A stretch of DNA of 64,000 nucleotides, taken from Iris pallida. Taxonomy: Eukaryota > Streptophyta > Magnoliopsida > Asparagales > Iridaceae. The notes below the pieces were generated by a model. That model was given only the letters and a program-made list of their open reading frames with translations. It searched no databases and had not been told where the DNA came from. The DNA lies in NCBI GenBank assembly GCA_029216955.1, contig JANAVB010004000.1, positions 4,884,765-4,948,764 of the forward strand. The letters run 5' to 3'. Below are positions 10,595 to 22,888 of the stretch, piece after piece; positions within the stretch are counted from its first letter, which is position 1; each line of letters starts with the position of its first letter. The translations under genes were made by a program, and so were the position numbers.

Positions 10595-12817
10595 TGTCAC
10601 GCTCCGATTCGTAGAGTCATTTATTCACATAATTTATCTCTTGGAATCGATCGTCCTCGCTTGGGCGTGATGTCATACAAGTCTGGAATTGCACTTGTAC
10701 AAGGCAAAGATGGTACATAATTGATAATCTTCAAATAGAAACACATCGCAGCGGCGGAAGCAGACAAATTTAAGTTAATGAGGACAATCTTTCTTATTGA
10801 ATAGAAGCACATCACTTCTTTATAGCAGCAGAGATAAAAGGATAACTTGAAGTCACACAGAGACATATAGAACTTTATTCTCCTTATTGATAATTGAAGA
10901 AGAGTACAAGACTTGTATTGAAGTACAATGCTTACATCACATCTTACTTTACATTGAAAGCCAACTGAACAGCTTACATTTGATACTTGGATACATTGGA
11001 TTACAACTCGATATACCAACTTGGCTTATAACTCACTGGTATCACTGATTATAACGTTCCATACATTATGCCCTTTATAAACAGAAGACATCATCTTGTA
11101 CAAGGAGAGCTTCTGTATGCCCAATAAATCTTCGATGTCGCGGGACCAATCCAGCCAATCTTCGTGTATAGAACATTCCAAGCACGAGCACCTGCCCGCA
11201 CAAAACGTGGGTCAGCACATCATCTATGTACTGGCAAGCACAATCCAACCCACTCGCATAAACCAACATTTAAAGTGATCATTTAAGCAAGTATTTATTA
11301 GAATAATATTTCTACTTGGGGCCTAGCATCAGTTTACAGTTCATGGGCAATAATCAGAGTGAAGCATGTAAACATATTCTTAGTAGCATTCATGTGGACA
11401 TATCATTTTAGCATTCTTGGTGTTATCATGCAAGGGCATCATTGAGGCATCGTTAACATTAACATCTTAAACATGTTACGACAGTTCTCACTTCAAGCAT
11501 CACTTAGCATGTATGTTATGGTTGAGCAATAGTTCATAACAGGGCACATTTTTTAGCATACTGAACTTAACATGTGAAGCAGGATCTCATATAAAAAGGC
11601 TACATTACAGCATCATTTATTTGGCATGTTAAGCACGTAAGTTAAACCAACACATATATATATATAATATATCACTTTTAAGTGATTTCTTATCGATAGC
11701 CGACTCCCTCGTACCTGCATCAAATACAGGTTAGCAGATATACTTACTCTGTCTGTACAAAACATTCATTAGCATGCATCCTGATTACATGGTCTTTGGT
11801 GAAACTGTACCATAAAGGACTTTCCAACGGGTATTACGACGTACCATTCCAGTATAGGTTGCAAGCCTAGCCGAAAGTCCCGTAATACCTCGTGCCACCA
11901 TAGCACGACCAATGTTTCCTCCCGGGTCGAATTGGTCCCAGCGCCCTGGGTACCGTTCGAGGAAACTTACTCAGACTTGTACAAGTACGTCCATGACCAT
12001 ACGAATGCGTGTCGACTCGATAACACAGATGCATGGTAAAGCAACTGAAAGTAAGCAGAGCTAACAGTTCAACATCTCATCTCAATCCCAAGCCGTCTTC
12101 AACGACTAATCATTACCATCATTCTACTTGGTGATCTCCATGATCCCAAGCCCCATCATTCTCATTGTTTGTTCCATTGCAATATTTCTCATTACGTTCC
12201 TTCTAAGGAGAAACGACAGCATTCATTCATTTCGAAGGGACCTGTAGCATTTTATTCATTTTATAGGAGCAATAGCATATTCAATTCGTTTCTCATGTAT
12301 CATTCATGCAGCATCTCATTATTCAAGTAATTCATTTATTTCATCAAGATTAAGCATAAGGGACATTATCGATTCATTCTCAGGCATCATGATACATTAG
12401 CAGTTCGAGTGTTATTCAATCAGCAGTTCAATAGTTCATGTGTTATTCATTCAATGATTTCCAGCATATGCATCTCTATCGATTTAGCAACTAAGGCATC
12501 GCATCACAATTATTCAACATTCAAGGTAAGAGACATTAGGGACATATTCATAGCATCACGTTATTATATTTATTAAGCATGCAGGAATAAGGAGGAAGGA
12601 GGACAGTTTCACTTACCTGCATAAAAGAGTCTTCCTGCTCCAATCCCACTAAGCGTAGCTCCACCAGCGAGCCATGTTCCAATACCCATTCCGTCTAGCC
12701 AGCTAAGAGAGACTGCATCAGCCTCAATTCTCCTGATTCCCAACATAAGTCACGGTCCAATATTCTGATCCCATCCAACAAGCCAACCAAATGCCTCGCG
12801 CGGAGCGGGGCAATACA
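10595..12817 (-). mobile_element. 3' LTR of element N (2223 bp)
   Basis: Longer than its partner by about 840 bases. The extra stretch lies between CATT at about 10617-10620 and CATT at about 11456-11459. It includes an open frame (10621-11019, minus) without any domain. From about 11460 on, both LTRs align throughout with scattered substitutions. Confidence 0.85.
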
Positions 12818-15757
12818 TAATATACCACTCAGAAAAAGTTTCGTCCTCGAAACTTAAGAAAACAACTCATCCACTAGATTTATTTAATCACAATGAGTTA
12901 CTCATTCATCTTCAATTCAATATTCATTTCAGCCCACTCGGTTATTCCAAAATAGCTATCCAACTGTATCACTTTAATCCATCAACGATTCAATCCATCC
13001 TTCTCTTTTTCCAAATATTTGCAACTCCTCATTGATTCACCAACATTTTTCTTGCATTCTATATTAGTCGCAATACATCACTTCATTTGGATCCATACAC
13101 ATATTTCAGGCATCCCCAAAATATATGCATGTCAGCCAAAGCCCGTGCTAGTGCAATAATTTCTTTCCATAATATTATCTCAGTCACAACCTATCACTTC
13201 GGCTGGATCCATACATATATTTTAGGCGTCCCCAAAACATATGTACTTCAACCAACTTCCATGTTAGTGCGATTCGATCAGCCACGATATAACTCTCTTT
13301 TCTAATTCCGACTTAGCATCCCTTTAATTGACTTATCACTTTATTCACTTGCCACAATCACTATCTTCCAGGCCACAATACTTAACATCAGGGACAGCTC
13401 TCTATCCAAGCAAAAAAAATTTAATATTCGGTCAAGGGTCTAACTTAGAGCCAATCATATCAAGCGTTCACGATATGGAATCATATTCCTTCCCAAATCC
13501 AGCAATATTTTTCACTGAGGCAATTCATCTTTTCTAAAAGATACGATCCCACTTCACCAACTATCGATACCGATCCAATATTCCCGTCATGAGCAGTCAA
13601 TTCCATCTCATATAATAATCCACTACTTGATACATACACTCAAGTCTCATCCCACAATTCTAGTTCCTGTTATAGGCCGACACATAATCCTCAAGGGTCA
13701 AACATCTCTAAGGCACAAGTTGAAGCATACATTCCCTTAGGTCAATTCTCATTATCACCATCTCTCATTCAATGCCACGAGGTCATCCTATGGGTCTCTA
13801 CTGGTCACATATTATTCAGTCAGTCTCTATGGTTAGCTACACTGATAGCTAAACTTAATCGTTCAGGTGACTTCCCTAGAGTGGACGACTACTAGGGTTA
13901 TACCAGTTTCTTATTCTCAGGCCAACAGGCTACGGACAGTTCAACAGAACTCTACCCAAACCTATGGGTATCAACTCAGTCTGAATAATGAATCGCCAAT
14001 TGGGCTAAGCCAGCAATTGGTAATTCATCAACTGGTCACTAGGGTCAAGTCTATCTATCCAGGGTCTTCCTCAAGGAAATAATTCCCACAGAGACTCATT
14101 CTAGACTTACCCTACGATCGATTAAGATCGATCTATCAACATCAATCCCAATCTGACACACGATCTTCATCGTTCTAATAATCTATCAAGTAAATTCCCA
14201 ATGATCCAATTTCTATTCCAATTCCTTTGTACTCACACGAACCCATAAGCCAATGTTAACTATTCAAGGGTCATCGATTCCGTTTGTCTTAACATAACTA
14301 TGGAATCATACGACTCAGTCTGTATGACAAAGTCACACCACTAAATCATAAGCCAACAATCTATATCCCAACCAACAGTCACATATACCGACGTTATCCA
14401 ACATGTTTATAATTTCTTAATTCCATTCGTTTCATCAATCATCAAACTATCTTTACGGACATTCTTAAATCTCGTTCTTTTCTCGGCCATCAAAATCTCA
14501 TACAGACATTCCTAAATCTCATGCAGCAAGGGTCGAATAGTTTATCCCTTTCTTTTCCGATGATTCACGTATCAATTAACCATCCTCTAGGCAACACCAG
14601 TATTCAGAGTCACTACTTGTTACTTTTCTAATCCCATTAAATTCCTCAGCATACATGCGCATAGGCAACGACTATCCTTTGGTGATCAAGATGGATTAAC
14701 ATCTATTACACCTTAGGGTCAAGGCACAAATCTCTAATATTTCTTTGGTTCACCGACAATATTTCTAAAACATTCAGCTACAAAACCAACTTTGTATTAG
14801 CCACATTTGATTTACATCCCACCAATCGAAGTCAACATTCAGATGTTCTAAGCTACAACATTCTCTAGCCAAATCCATTACCTATAGCATACTAACTGTT
14901 TACTAGTCTGAGTCATCACTCGACTAAACAATTTCTAACCAAGCCACCGGTTATAATTTCCAACAATCTCGCTACTCAATAAAACATTACCGTCAAGGGA
15001 CACTCGAGTCATCTAGCAACAATACATGACTCCCAGCTAAGTCTCGGCACTACCCAGTACCCACAGATAGTCTCATTGCTATTCTATGGAAAGGGTCAAC
15101 ATACATCTCGTTCTGACGTGGTAGAGGCAATATACTACTCAGAGACGAATCCATCCTTAAACAATACCAACTCAATCGATTCCGGACATTCGTGATCTAT
15201 AATGATCATAATACTTAACCAACATCTCGGGGTCTCAATATCACAAGCCAACATTTTTAGGGTCTCAAAAGCAGTAGCCAGCACACATGAGTCAATTCAT
15301 CAATTCTGTTGAACTCATCCATCAATTATTTCATTCCCAATTCTTTTCCGACGTCACATGCAACTCTCAACTTGTTGCAGCATATATAGCCACTTTTCTT
15401 TATTTCCACATTCCAAACAACATTCACAATATAGCATACTATGGCATCGAGTCATTGTTGGGTTATTTGTGTCCAAACCAACAACAATCATTCATTTAGG
15501 GGCATCACCATGTATATAGACTTATTGTATGGAACATCCAGTGAGCAGCCAAGAGGGTCAACGAACTTTCAAGCACAGATAACATAAGGATGATTACCGA
15601 ACAACAATAGCATAATCGCGGAAGCAATCTTTGATTTAATCGCGGAAGCAACGTTGAGTACTCGCAGAAGCAACTTTGGTTAATCATCGATGCAACTTTG
15701 ATTTGCAATAAATCAAAGAAGAGACCAAGGACGTAAAGCCGTACTCTGATACCAATT
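12818..15757 (-). other. Interior of element N, no coding capacity
   Basis: Only short random frames are present. Visible structure: an imperfect tandem duplication of about 110 bases (13083-13290; unit with CTGGATCCATACA-ATATTT-AGGC-TCCCCAAAA), and several copies of AATCGCGGAAGCAA-TTTG at about 15608-15700, just inside the PBS. Confidence 0.65.
15738..15754 (-). other. Primer-binding site of element N
   Basis: Minus strand TGGTATCAGAGTACGGC, three bases from the LTR end. TGGTATCAGAG is the standard pairing region for plant initiator tRNA-Met used by most Ty3 chromoviruses. It fixes the element's orientation. Confidence 0.85.
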
Positions 15758-17139
15758 TGTCACGCTCCGATTCGTAGAGTCATTAACATCTTAAACATGT
15801 TACGATAGTTCTCACTTCAAGCATCACTTAGCATGTATGTTATGGTTGAGCAAAAGTTCATAACAAGGCATATTTCTTAGCATACTAAACTTAACATGTG
15901 AAGCAGGATCTCATATAAAAAGGCTACATCATAGCATCATTTATTTGGCATGTTAAGCACGTAAGTTAAACCAACACATATATATATAATATATCACTTT
16001 TAAGTGATTTCTTACCGATAGCCGACTCCCTCGTACCTGTATCAAATACAGGTTAGCAGATATACTTACTCTGCCTGCACAAAACATTTATTAGCATGGA
16101 TCCTGACTACATGGTCGTTGGTGAAACTGCACCATAAAGGACTTTCCAACGGGTATTACGATGTACCATTCCAAGGTAGGTTGCAAGCCTAGCCGAATGT
16201 CCCGTAATATCTCGTGCCACCATAGCACGACCAATATTTCCTTCCAGGTCGAATCGGTCCCAGCACCCCGGGTACCTTTCGAGAAAACTTACTCAGACTT
16301 GTATAAGTACGTCCATGACCATGCGAATGTGTGTCGACTCGATAACACAGATACATGGTAAAGCAACTGAAAGTAAGCAGAGCTAACAGTTCAACATCTT
16401 ATCTCAATCCCAAGCCGTCTTCAACGACTAATCATTACCATCATTCTACTTGGTGATCTCCATGATCCCAAGCCCCATCATTCTTATTGTTTGTTCCATT
16501 GCAACATTTCTCATTACGTTCCTTCTAAGGAGAAACGACAGCATTCATTCATTTCGAAGGGACCTGTAGTATTTCATTCATTTTATAGGAGCAATAGCAT
16601 ATTCAATTCGTTTCTCATGTATCATTTATGCAGCATCTCATTATTCAAGTAATTTATTTATTTCATCAAGATTTAGTATAAGGGACATTATCGATTCATT
16701 CTCAGGCATCAAGATACATTAGCAGTTCGAGTGCTATTCAATCAGCAGTTCAATAGTTCATGTGTTATTCATTCAATGATTTCCAGCATATGCATCTCTA
16801 TCGATTTAGCAACTAAGGCATCGCATCACAATTATTCAACATTCAAGGTAAGAGACATTAGGGACATATTCATAGCATCACGTTATTCCATTTATTAAGC
16901 ATGCAGGAATAAAGAGGAAGGAGGACAGTTCCACTTGCCTGCATAAAAGGGTCTTCCTACTCCAATCCTACTAAGCGTAGCTCCACCAGCGAGCCACGTT
17001 CCAATACCTATTCCGTCTTGCCAGCTAAGAGAGACTGTATCAGTCTCAATTCTCCTGATTCCCAACATAAGTCACGGTCCAATATTCTGATCCCATCCAA
17101 CAAGCCAACCAAATGCCTCGTGCGGAGCGGGGCATTACA
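15758..17139 (-). mobile_element. 5' LTR of element N (1382 bp, internally deleted)
   Basis: Begins TGTCACGCTCCGATTCGTAG and then jumps from GAGTCATT straight to AACATCTTAAAC. The left LTR has about 840 extra bases there. The rest aligns to 11460-12817. Confidence 0.85.
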
Positions 17140-19725
17140 TAATGAATATATCGTGAGTCAAATTCCTCTTTATCCCTCGCACAGGAAAACACACCAACCC
17201 GTAAGAAGTATAATCCAATTTTAGATCGGATTTAACTAAACAAATTCAAATCAAATATTGTGTAAATCTACCCTAGATTCTCTTCACGATTTCTCCAGAT
17301 TCGTGTTTAAGTTATTGTCGAATTTGATAAAAATTGGGAGATTGAAATAGAATTAACTCTCCTTTATACTCGATAAACCTATCGGGAACTTCTCCTTCCC
17401 CTACATCGCGGCATCCCCTTGGAAGCAAATTTCCTTGACCAGAGCTGTTTGCCTACACCTCTGCTGCCTGCCTGATGCGTGCGGGCTATCACCGGAGTGC
17501 CGTCGACGACTAGCGCGCATAGCAGCCGCTGGAACGGTAGCATAGCAGCAACAAGAACAACTTGGGTTTTTTCTAACTTCGTACGTACGATACTTCTTAT
17601 TCTTGGAATGAAAGTTCAACTCGATTTGCTCGTTAGGATCACAACATAACTAGCTTCGAACACTAATTTGGATCATAGTCAAGAAATTACCCTGAATAAT
17701 TCAACTCAAAAGTCGATAAAAACTGCTTTCATTTTTGTGATAGAAGCATTTCATGACCTCGATTTGGAAGGTCAATTGTGTCCAATCCCATGATAAATTT
17801 AGAAAAGTACCTGAACAGGTTTGTAGACGACATGCAGGACATGAAAACCCTGTTTTCACTTTTAGTTTTTGTTTATTAGGTAATAAGAGAAATCAGTTTA
17901 AAAATCGGCAAAATTTTGTTTACCATGAAAACCATGTTTGTGTCCAATCCCAAAAATCACCGATACGACGTACTCCCAGACAAACCGGGCGATGTGGTCG
18001 CAACCCATAAGCATCAAAAGGTGTGTATGGATGTTTTTGAAGTGTGGGAACTGACAAAACTCGATTTTGTTGTACGTGCGCGACAAAATTAATACGTATC
18101 CGTCAAGATACTCCCATATCGATCTTTTGTAAATTTGGCTATAACTTCGTATACGTTCGTCGTATCGAGATAAAACTTATGCCAACATGACCGTATCAAA
18201 ATTCTGGTCCTGTATGCCTAGTTTGGTCCGATTCTTAGAAGGTTGATCAGAACGCCAATTTGGCGGGCCCACGACCCGATCCAATAGGCGAAATTGTGCA
18301 CGGCTCATTGGAATCCAAAATTGGACATACCATTGGGTTCGTCTCCTTAAACCAGATCTGTAGACATATTGTTTGACGACTTTAGAGACCGTAGTCATTG
18401 GCGCGTATTTTAGTGCAAAACGGGTCCAACGACGGACATTATTTTGACACAAAATTATGATTTTGCCCCTATTGCAGAATTAGACTTTTGGACAGGCATT
18501 TCCTAGACCTATCATTTATACCAAACATGTTTATGATGTTTATTTCAGTATAGGGAGCTCCTTGTGGATTTTGACTTTCGTATTGACGATTCTGATTGTT
18601 GGATTTTGCTGCTTCTCGTACCACCTTCAAGCGAGATACTATGCCTTATTTACTATTTATAATTAGATGCATCTTTATTTAATTATTTGCTGTATATTTA
18701 TTGTTTGTTTCTTTCAGTTGGATCCATGACTTGCTTTTTATAGTTTCTTTATTTACTTTTAGTTATTTTTCTTTCTTTGTCTTTTAAAATGCATGTGAAC
18801 CTAGCCTTAGCGGACTACCTTCTGTTAGCAACCTTAGGAGGGAGAAGACAGTTAAATGTATAGGCTACCCAATTCCAAAGGCTGTAGTAATTACGTAATA
18901 GGGTAGTCGTGTCATGACGGTCACTAGCCTCGAGCTATATGGACTGATGGGTCATATAGGCCGCTAGCCTCGAGTTATGCCGACTGATAGCATTGGTACT
19001 TGACGTGTGCGTGTCATGAGTTGTTACCTTGTCTTGGGGGAGTCAGCCTTTACCTTCCCATACATTGTGATGTCTTCTAAATTTTCTACTAGAAAGGTTA
19101 GGAGACCTTAGTCAATTTTATCCCCCAATCATGGGATGAGGAAATGTCACATCGCAGAATAGTATGTTATCCCTTATCCTTGTTTGGTTGTAGGGGTAGC
19201 CTACTATTTTGATGATGGAATATTGAGCCGTGTTATGGTTTGGACACTTTACTTAACGGTGCATTTATATCCAGTTCATATGGCATGTTCTTCCTGTATC
19301 TTGTTACGTCCCTCTGAGGACCTGGTGATCTCTCCAGGTATAGGCAATTTTCCGCAGGAGTATGGATCGGCACTGGATCCTTCATACCTTGATGACGAGG
19401 CGTCTCCCGCTGATATCTAGACTTATGTTATTCTTTGAGACTCATAGTGGACATCTACTTTATTTGAGATTATTTTCATAGTTGTTTGGTGTGGGCATGT
19501 CCACCCGGCTATCTTTTGACTCACTCATTTATTCTATTTGGACTTCTTATATCTTCTGTGTGAGTTGTGGATAAGATATAGCTTTATGATTTACTGGCAT
19601 GCAATTTATGTTACGACAGCTTATGTATATATACGAAGATTTCATATATTGGATTATTCTTCGTATATATGCAGCTGGCATGTCTATGTATTTGGTCCTA
19701 AGTATTTTGGAACTAGGGCGTTACA
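17140..19725 (+). mobile_element. 3' LTR of element T, right part
   Basis: Begins with the TAATG duplication of element N, then continues the LTR (matching about 4055-6634). It ends GGGCGTTACA at 19725, followed by the TTAGA duplication of T. Confidence 0.9.
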
Positions 19726-20152
19726 TTAGAGCTAGTGATCCCATAAACATTCTGCTCAGTGTGTCTGCTACAATGTTTCCTTTACCCGACGTATATTCAA
19801 TTGTCAGCTCATAGTCTTTTATTTGTTCGAGCCAACGCCGCTGCCTCAAGTTGAGTTCTCGTTGGGTGAATAAGTATTTGAGGCTCTTGTTATCTGTATA
19901 TATTCTACAAGCCACACCATAGAGGTAGTGTCGCCAGAGTTTCAATACGAACACGATTGCTGCCAATTCTAAATCATGCGTCGGATATTTCTTCTCATGC
20001 TGCTTCAACTGCCTTGAAGCATAAGAGATGATTTTGTCGTTCTGCATGAGCATGCTCCCTAAGCAAGTTCCCGATGCATCATTGAATATCTGAAACGCTT
20101 CTACTCTATCTGGAAGTGCAAGGATTGGAGCTGAGACGAGCCGTTGCTTCAA
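19726..20152 (-). pseudogene. Host chromovirus H: RNase H domain
   Basis: The frame reads [63 protein letters not shown], then [12 protein letters not shown] and a final ADTLSR. This is a typical Ty3/chromovirus connection plus RNase H, with the catalytic D, E and D positions visible. It cleaves the RNA strand of the reverse-transcription hybrid. The frame is open here but is cut at 19726 by element T and continues at 3600. Confidence 0.85.
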
Positions 20153-20958
20153 CTCTTGAAAGTTGGATTCAAAGTTGTCACTCCATTCGAATACGACTCC
20201 CTTCTAGGTTAGGCGAGTCAGATGCGATGCTAATTTCGAAAAGCTTCGTACAAATCTTCGGTAATAGCTCGCCAAGCCCAAGAAATATCAAATATCGCTA
20301 ACCGAGGTAGGTCATTTCCAATCTACCACAGCCTCAATTTTTTTTGGATCCATCAAGACACCTTCAGCAGAGACAACGTGTCCGAGAAACGTCACGCTAC
20401 TCATCCTGAACTCGAACTTACTTCATTTTACGTATAATTTGTTTTCACATAGAGTCTGCATCGTCGTCTTCAAGTGCTCTGCATGTTCTTCCTAATTCTT
20501 TGAATAGATAAGGATATCGTCGATAAACACGACTACAAATTTGTCGATTTGGGGTCAAAAGACTAGGTTTATCAAATCCATGAAAGTAGTTGGGGCATTC
20601 ATCAAACCGTATGGCATGACTAGGATTCATAATGACCATATCGAGTACGGAAGGCAGACTTCGATACGTCATCGGGCTTGATCTTCTACTGATAGTAGCA
20701 TGTACGAAGATCAATTTTTGAAAATATTGACGTACCTTGCATTTGGTTAAACAAGTCGTCAATTCGTGGCAGTAGATACTTATTTCGCACTGTAGCCTAG
20801 TTGAGTTCTCGATATTCGACGCATAGCCGCATCGATCCGTCTTTCTTTTTCACGAACAGCACGGGAGGTCCCCACGAAGAGACGCTAGGGCGAATAAATC
20901 TGCGGTTTAGTAACTCTTGTAATTGCACCTTCAGCTCCTTCTATTTTGTTGGAGCCAT
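20153..20958 (-). pseudogene. Host chromovirus H: reverse transcriptase, degenerate
   Basis: Recognisable pieces in order on the minus strand: [62 protein letters not shown] and FRTRYGHYE. Many stops and frame changes follow, and no clean YVDD motif survives. It is clearly dead. Confidence 0.75.
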
Positions 20959-21570
20959 TCAGTAAGCTGCTTTTGACATTGGTCGTGTATCCGGGAAGGT
21001 ATCGATGCTGAATTCTATTTCTCGATCCAGCGGCATCCCGGGCATCTCATCTTGGGAAACATCAAAAAAATTTGCTTCAACATCAATCTGTACTGTGTTT
21101 GCATTATCCTTCCTCATATCTCGAACTGATGCTAAGTATCCCTCACAGCCGTAACGCAACATACGCCTTACCGATATTGTCGGTACCACCATCGCCGACT
21201 TTGATACTTCACCGCACGAATATGAGAACTCTATCTCGCCAGGGAGATGAAACACAAATCTTTTCTCCGTGCACTCAATCGTTGCATGGCAGGCGCCCAA
21301 CCAATCTATGCCCAGGATTATGTCGTACTCTTTGATGTCTAGTACTACGACTTCCAAGGATAGATTCTACCTCCGATGCAAATGTAGTCGGCCCTACAAA
21401 TAAAGTTTACAGGTATATCAACTACCGATGGAGTGCTAACGCTAATACTCATATCTAGTGATTGCATGGCTGTTTTATTTTCTTTAGCAAAGTCAGCAGA
21501 TATAAACTATGCATCGCACCCGAATCGAATAGTACTTAGGCAGGTATATTTTTATAGAATAATATACCTA
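20959..21570 (-). pseudogene. Host chromovirus H: aspartic protease
   Basis: The catalytic F-D-S-G-A-M-H-S lies at about 21505-21530 (codons for DSG at 21518-21526). Further on are ADYICIGG and VVLDIKEYDIILGIDWLGAC, the flap and second-half signature of chromovirus proteases, then ECTEKRFVFHLPGE. Stops interrupt it near 21370. The protease would process gag-pol. Confidence 0.8.
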
Positions 21571-21983
21571 TTACAACAGTATTGGCTCGAATGCCTCATC
21601 CCGAGTCAATGCATAGACTCGGCCTTGTGCCCCATCGCGTTGATTCTGTGGGTTTACTGGCACCGTATTTGCGTCTTATAGTGTAGGCGCTTTATACTGA
21701 TTTAGAATCTTTCTTTGAGGATTTGGAACATTTCTTGGTGGATTTGGAACATTTTTTGGACACTGTGGTTGTGAATGGCCTTTCTCGCCACACCCGTAAC
21801 ATTTTCTATGGAAACAATTGGCCAGGCGATGCCCATGCTTGTCGTAGTTATTACAATGTAATCCGAGATATGGATACCGATTCTTGAACGTATTTGGACG
21901 CTTTTGTACTCCCGATCCTCTAGCATCGTTAGGACGCTTGTTGAAATTGTTACGGATGACAGGCACGACTCGTTGTGACATAC
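21571..21983 (-). pseudogene. Host chromovirus H: gag nucleocapsid with zinc knuckle
   Basis: The minus-strand frame carries Arg/Asn/Pro-rich sequence, a CNNYDKHGHRLANC-like finger and a canonical knuckle CYGCGEKGHSQPQC (CX2CX4HX4C), then a PN-rich tail. Its upstream edge is the insertion point of Tat element B; gag resumes in frame at 46200. Confidence 0.8.
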
Positions 21984-22886
21984 TGTAGGGTCTAAAAATC
22001 AAGTTGCGCCCCAAAAATTAGGTTGTGCCACTGTTTTTAAGCTCAGAGATCAAGCTGCGCCACTGATAAGGTTGTGTCTGAGATAAGACTGCGCCCAGTC
22101 TTATTGTACCAAAATCTACGTGGCGTCTGACACTTAATGGCCATCAATACCTGACAACACTGACAACTGACACCACAGTGAATGAGGAAAATCTCTTCGA
22201 ATTTCGTGAATTATGCCGCTCAAGGGGAGTTGGTTGACAGCTGTCCTGTACGCTTCGTAAGTTGCGCCTAGGCGTAATCTAGACAAAATCTTTAGTTGCG
22301 CCTATGCGTAATCTGAATGACTTTTGCTCAAAGGCTGCCACGTGTCTAGGCGCGGCTCAATCAAGCACAGTTGACCGAAGCTCGCGCAACCTGATGAAGT
22401 TGAGACAACTTACATTCTAAAACAGGATGGCTTGGCGCACATGCCACTAATCTCTCAAGGCGTGTCTACTATCATGTACATGACCATGCACATCTCAATC
22501 ACATAATGCCACGCGTCTAAATACAGTTAGTATACGACTTAACAACTGAATGAAAGTTGGCACAACAGGAGGTTGGCACAACCCAATGTGGCACAATCCA
22601 GCCTCGTGCATATCAGAATAACTGCTAAAACAGTTATTTCTTGAACTCTATAAATAGAGTTTCCAATCATTGTGAAATGATCAGATACATACGCATAGAG
22701 ATCAAGAACTCTTTGCAAAATTGCTGCTGTATTCTCCAGAGGCTACAGTCTTCAAGTTCACATGGTCAAAGGGATAAAGTGATCGTCTTCTGATCAGATT
22801 CCTACAGTTGTACTTCCCCGAAATTCATTGTACTTTGTACTATTCTTTTTCAAGTTTGGAATAAACATTTTTTGTTTTTGTAAACA
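21984..22886 (+). mobile_element. 5' LTR of element B
   Basis: TGTAGGGTCTAAAAATCA … TTTGTAAACA. It contains the family word TTGCGCC/GGCGCAA and its CpG-decay forms (TTGTGCC, GGCACAA) many times, and a TATAAATA box. By eye it differs from the 3' LTR at roughly one base in eleven over the first 140 bases. Confidence 0.9.
22649..22656 (+). promoter_or_regulatory. TATA box of element B LTR
   Basis: TATAAATA inside the palindrome-like ACTCTATAAATAGAGT, about 235 bases before the LTR end. The same box lies at 45963-45970 in the 3' LTR. Confidence 0.7.
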
Positions 22887-22888
22887 AA

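Larger units (their letters stand above)
10595..17139 (-). mobile_element. Element N: non-coding LTR element with Tekay-like ends
   Basis: Both LTRs begin TGTCACGCTCC and end GGGGCA-TACA on the plus strand, and a perfect TAATG duplication flanks the element (10590-10594 and 17140-17144). Orientation is minus: the initiator-Met-type PBS adjoins the right LTR, and GTTTCGAGGACGAAACTTT adjoins the left LTR. The 2.9-kb interior encodes no recognisable retrotransposon protein, so it behaves like a large non-autonomous (LARD-like) element. It lies within the 3' LTR of T. Confidence 0.85.
3601..19725 (+). mobile_element. Element T: Tekay-like Ty3 chromovirus, gag-only, split by element N
   Basis: 5' LTR 3601-6634, internal region 6635-10093, 3' LTR from 10094 to 19725 interrupted by element N. 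A perfect 5-bp duplication TTAGA flanks it (3596-3600 and 19726-19730). The polypurine-like end GAGGACGAAATTC…AAGTTGGGTAGGA just before the 3' LTR is typical of Tekay/Del-type elements, as are LTRs of about 3 kb. Only gag is recognisable; protease, RT and integrase are missing from the 3.5-kb interior. It sits in the RNase H-integrase linker of element H. Confidence 0.9.

Noticed and set aside
10621..11019. 131-codon minus-strand ORF in the left LTR of element N
   Set aside because: It lies in the LTR stretch missing from the other LTR, has Cys/Leu-rich low-similarity sequence and no recognisable family.
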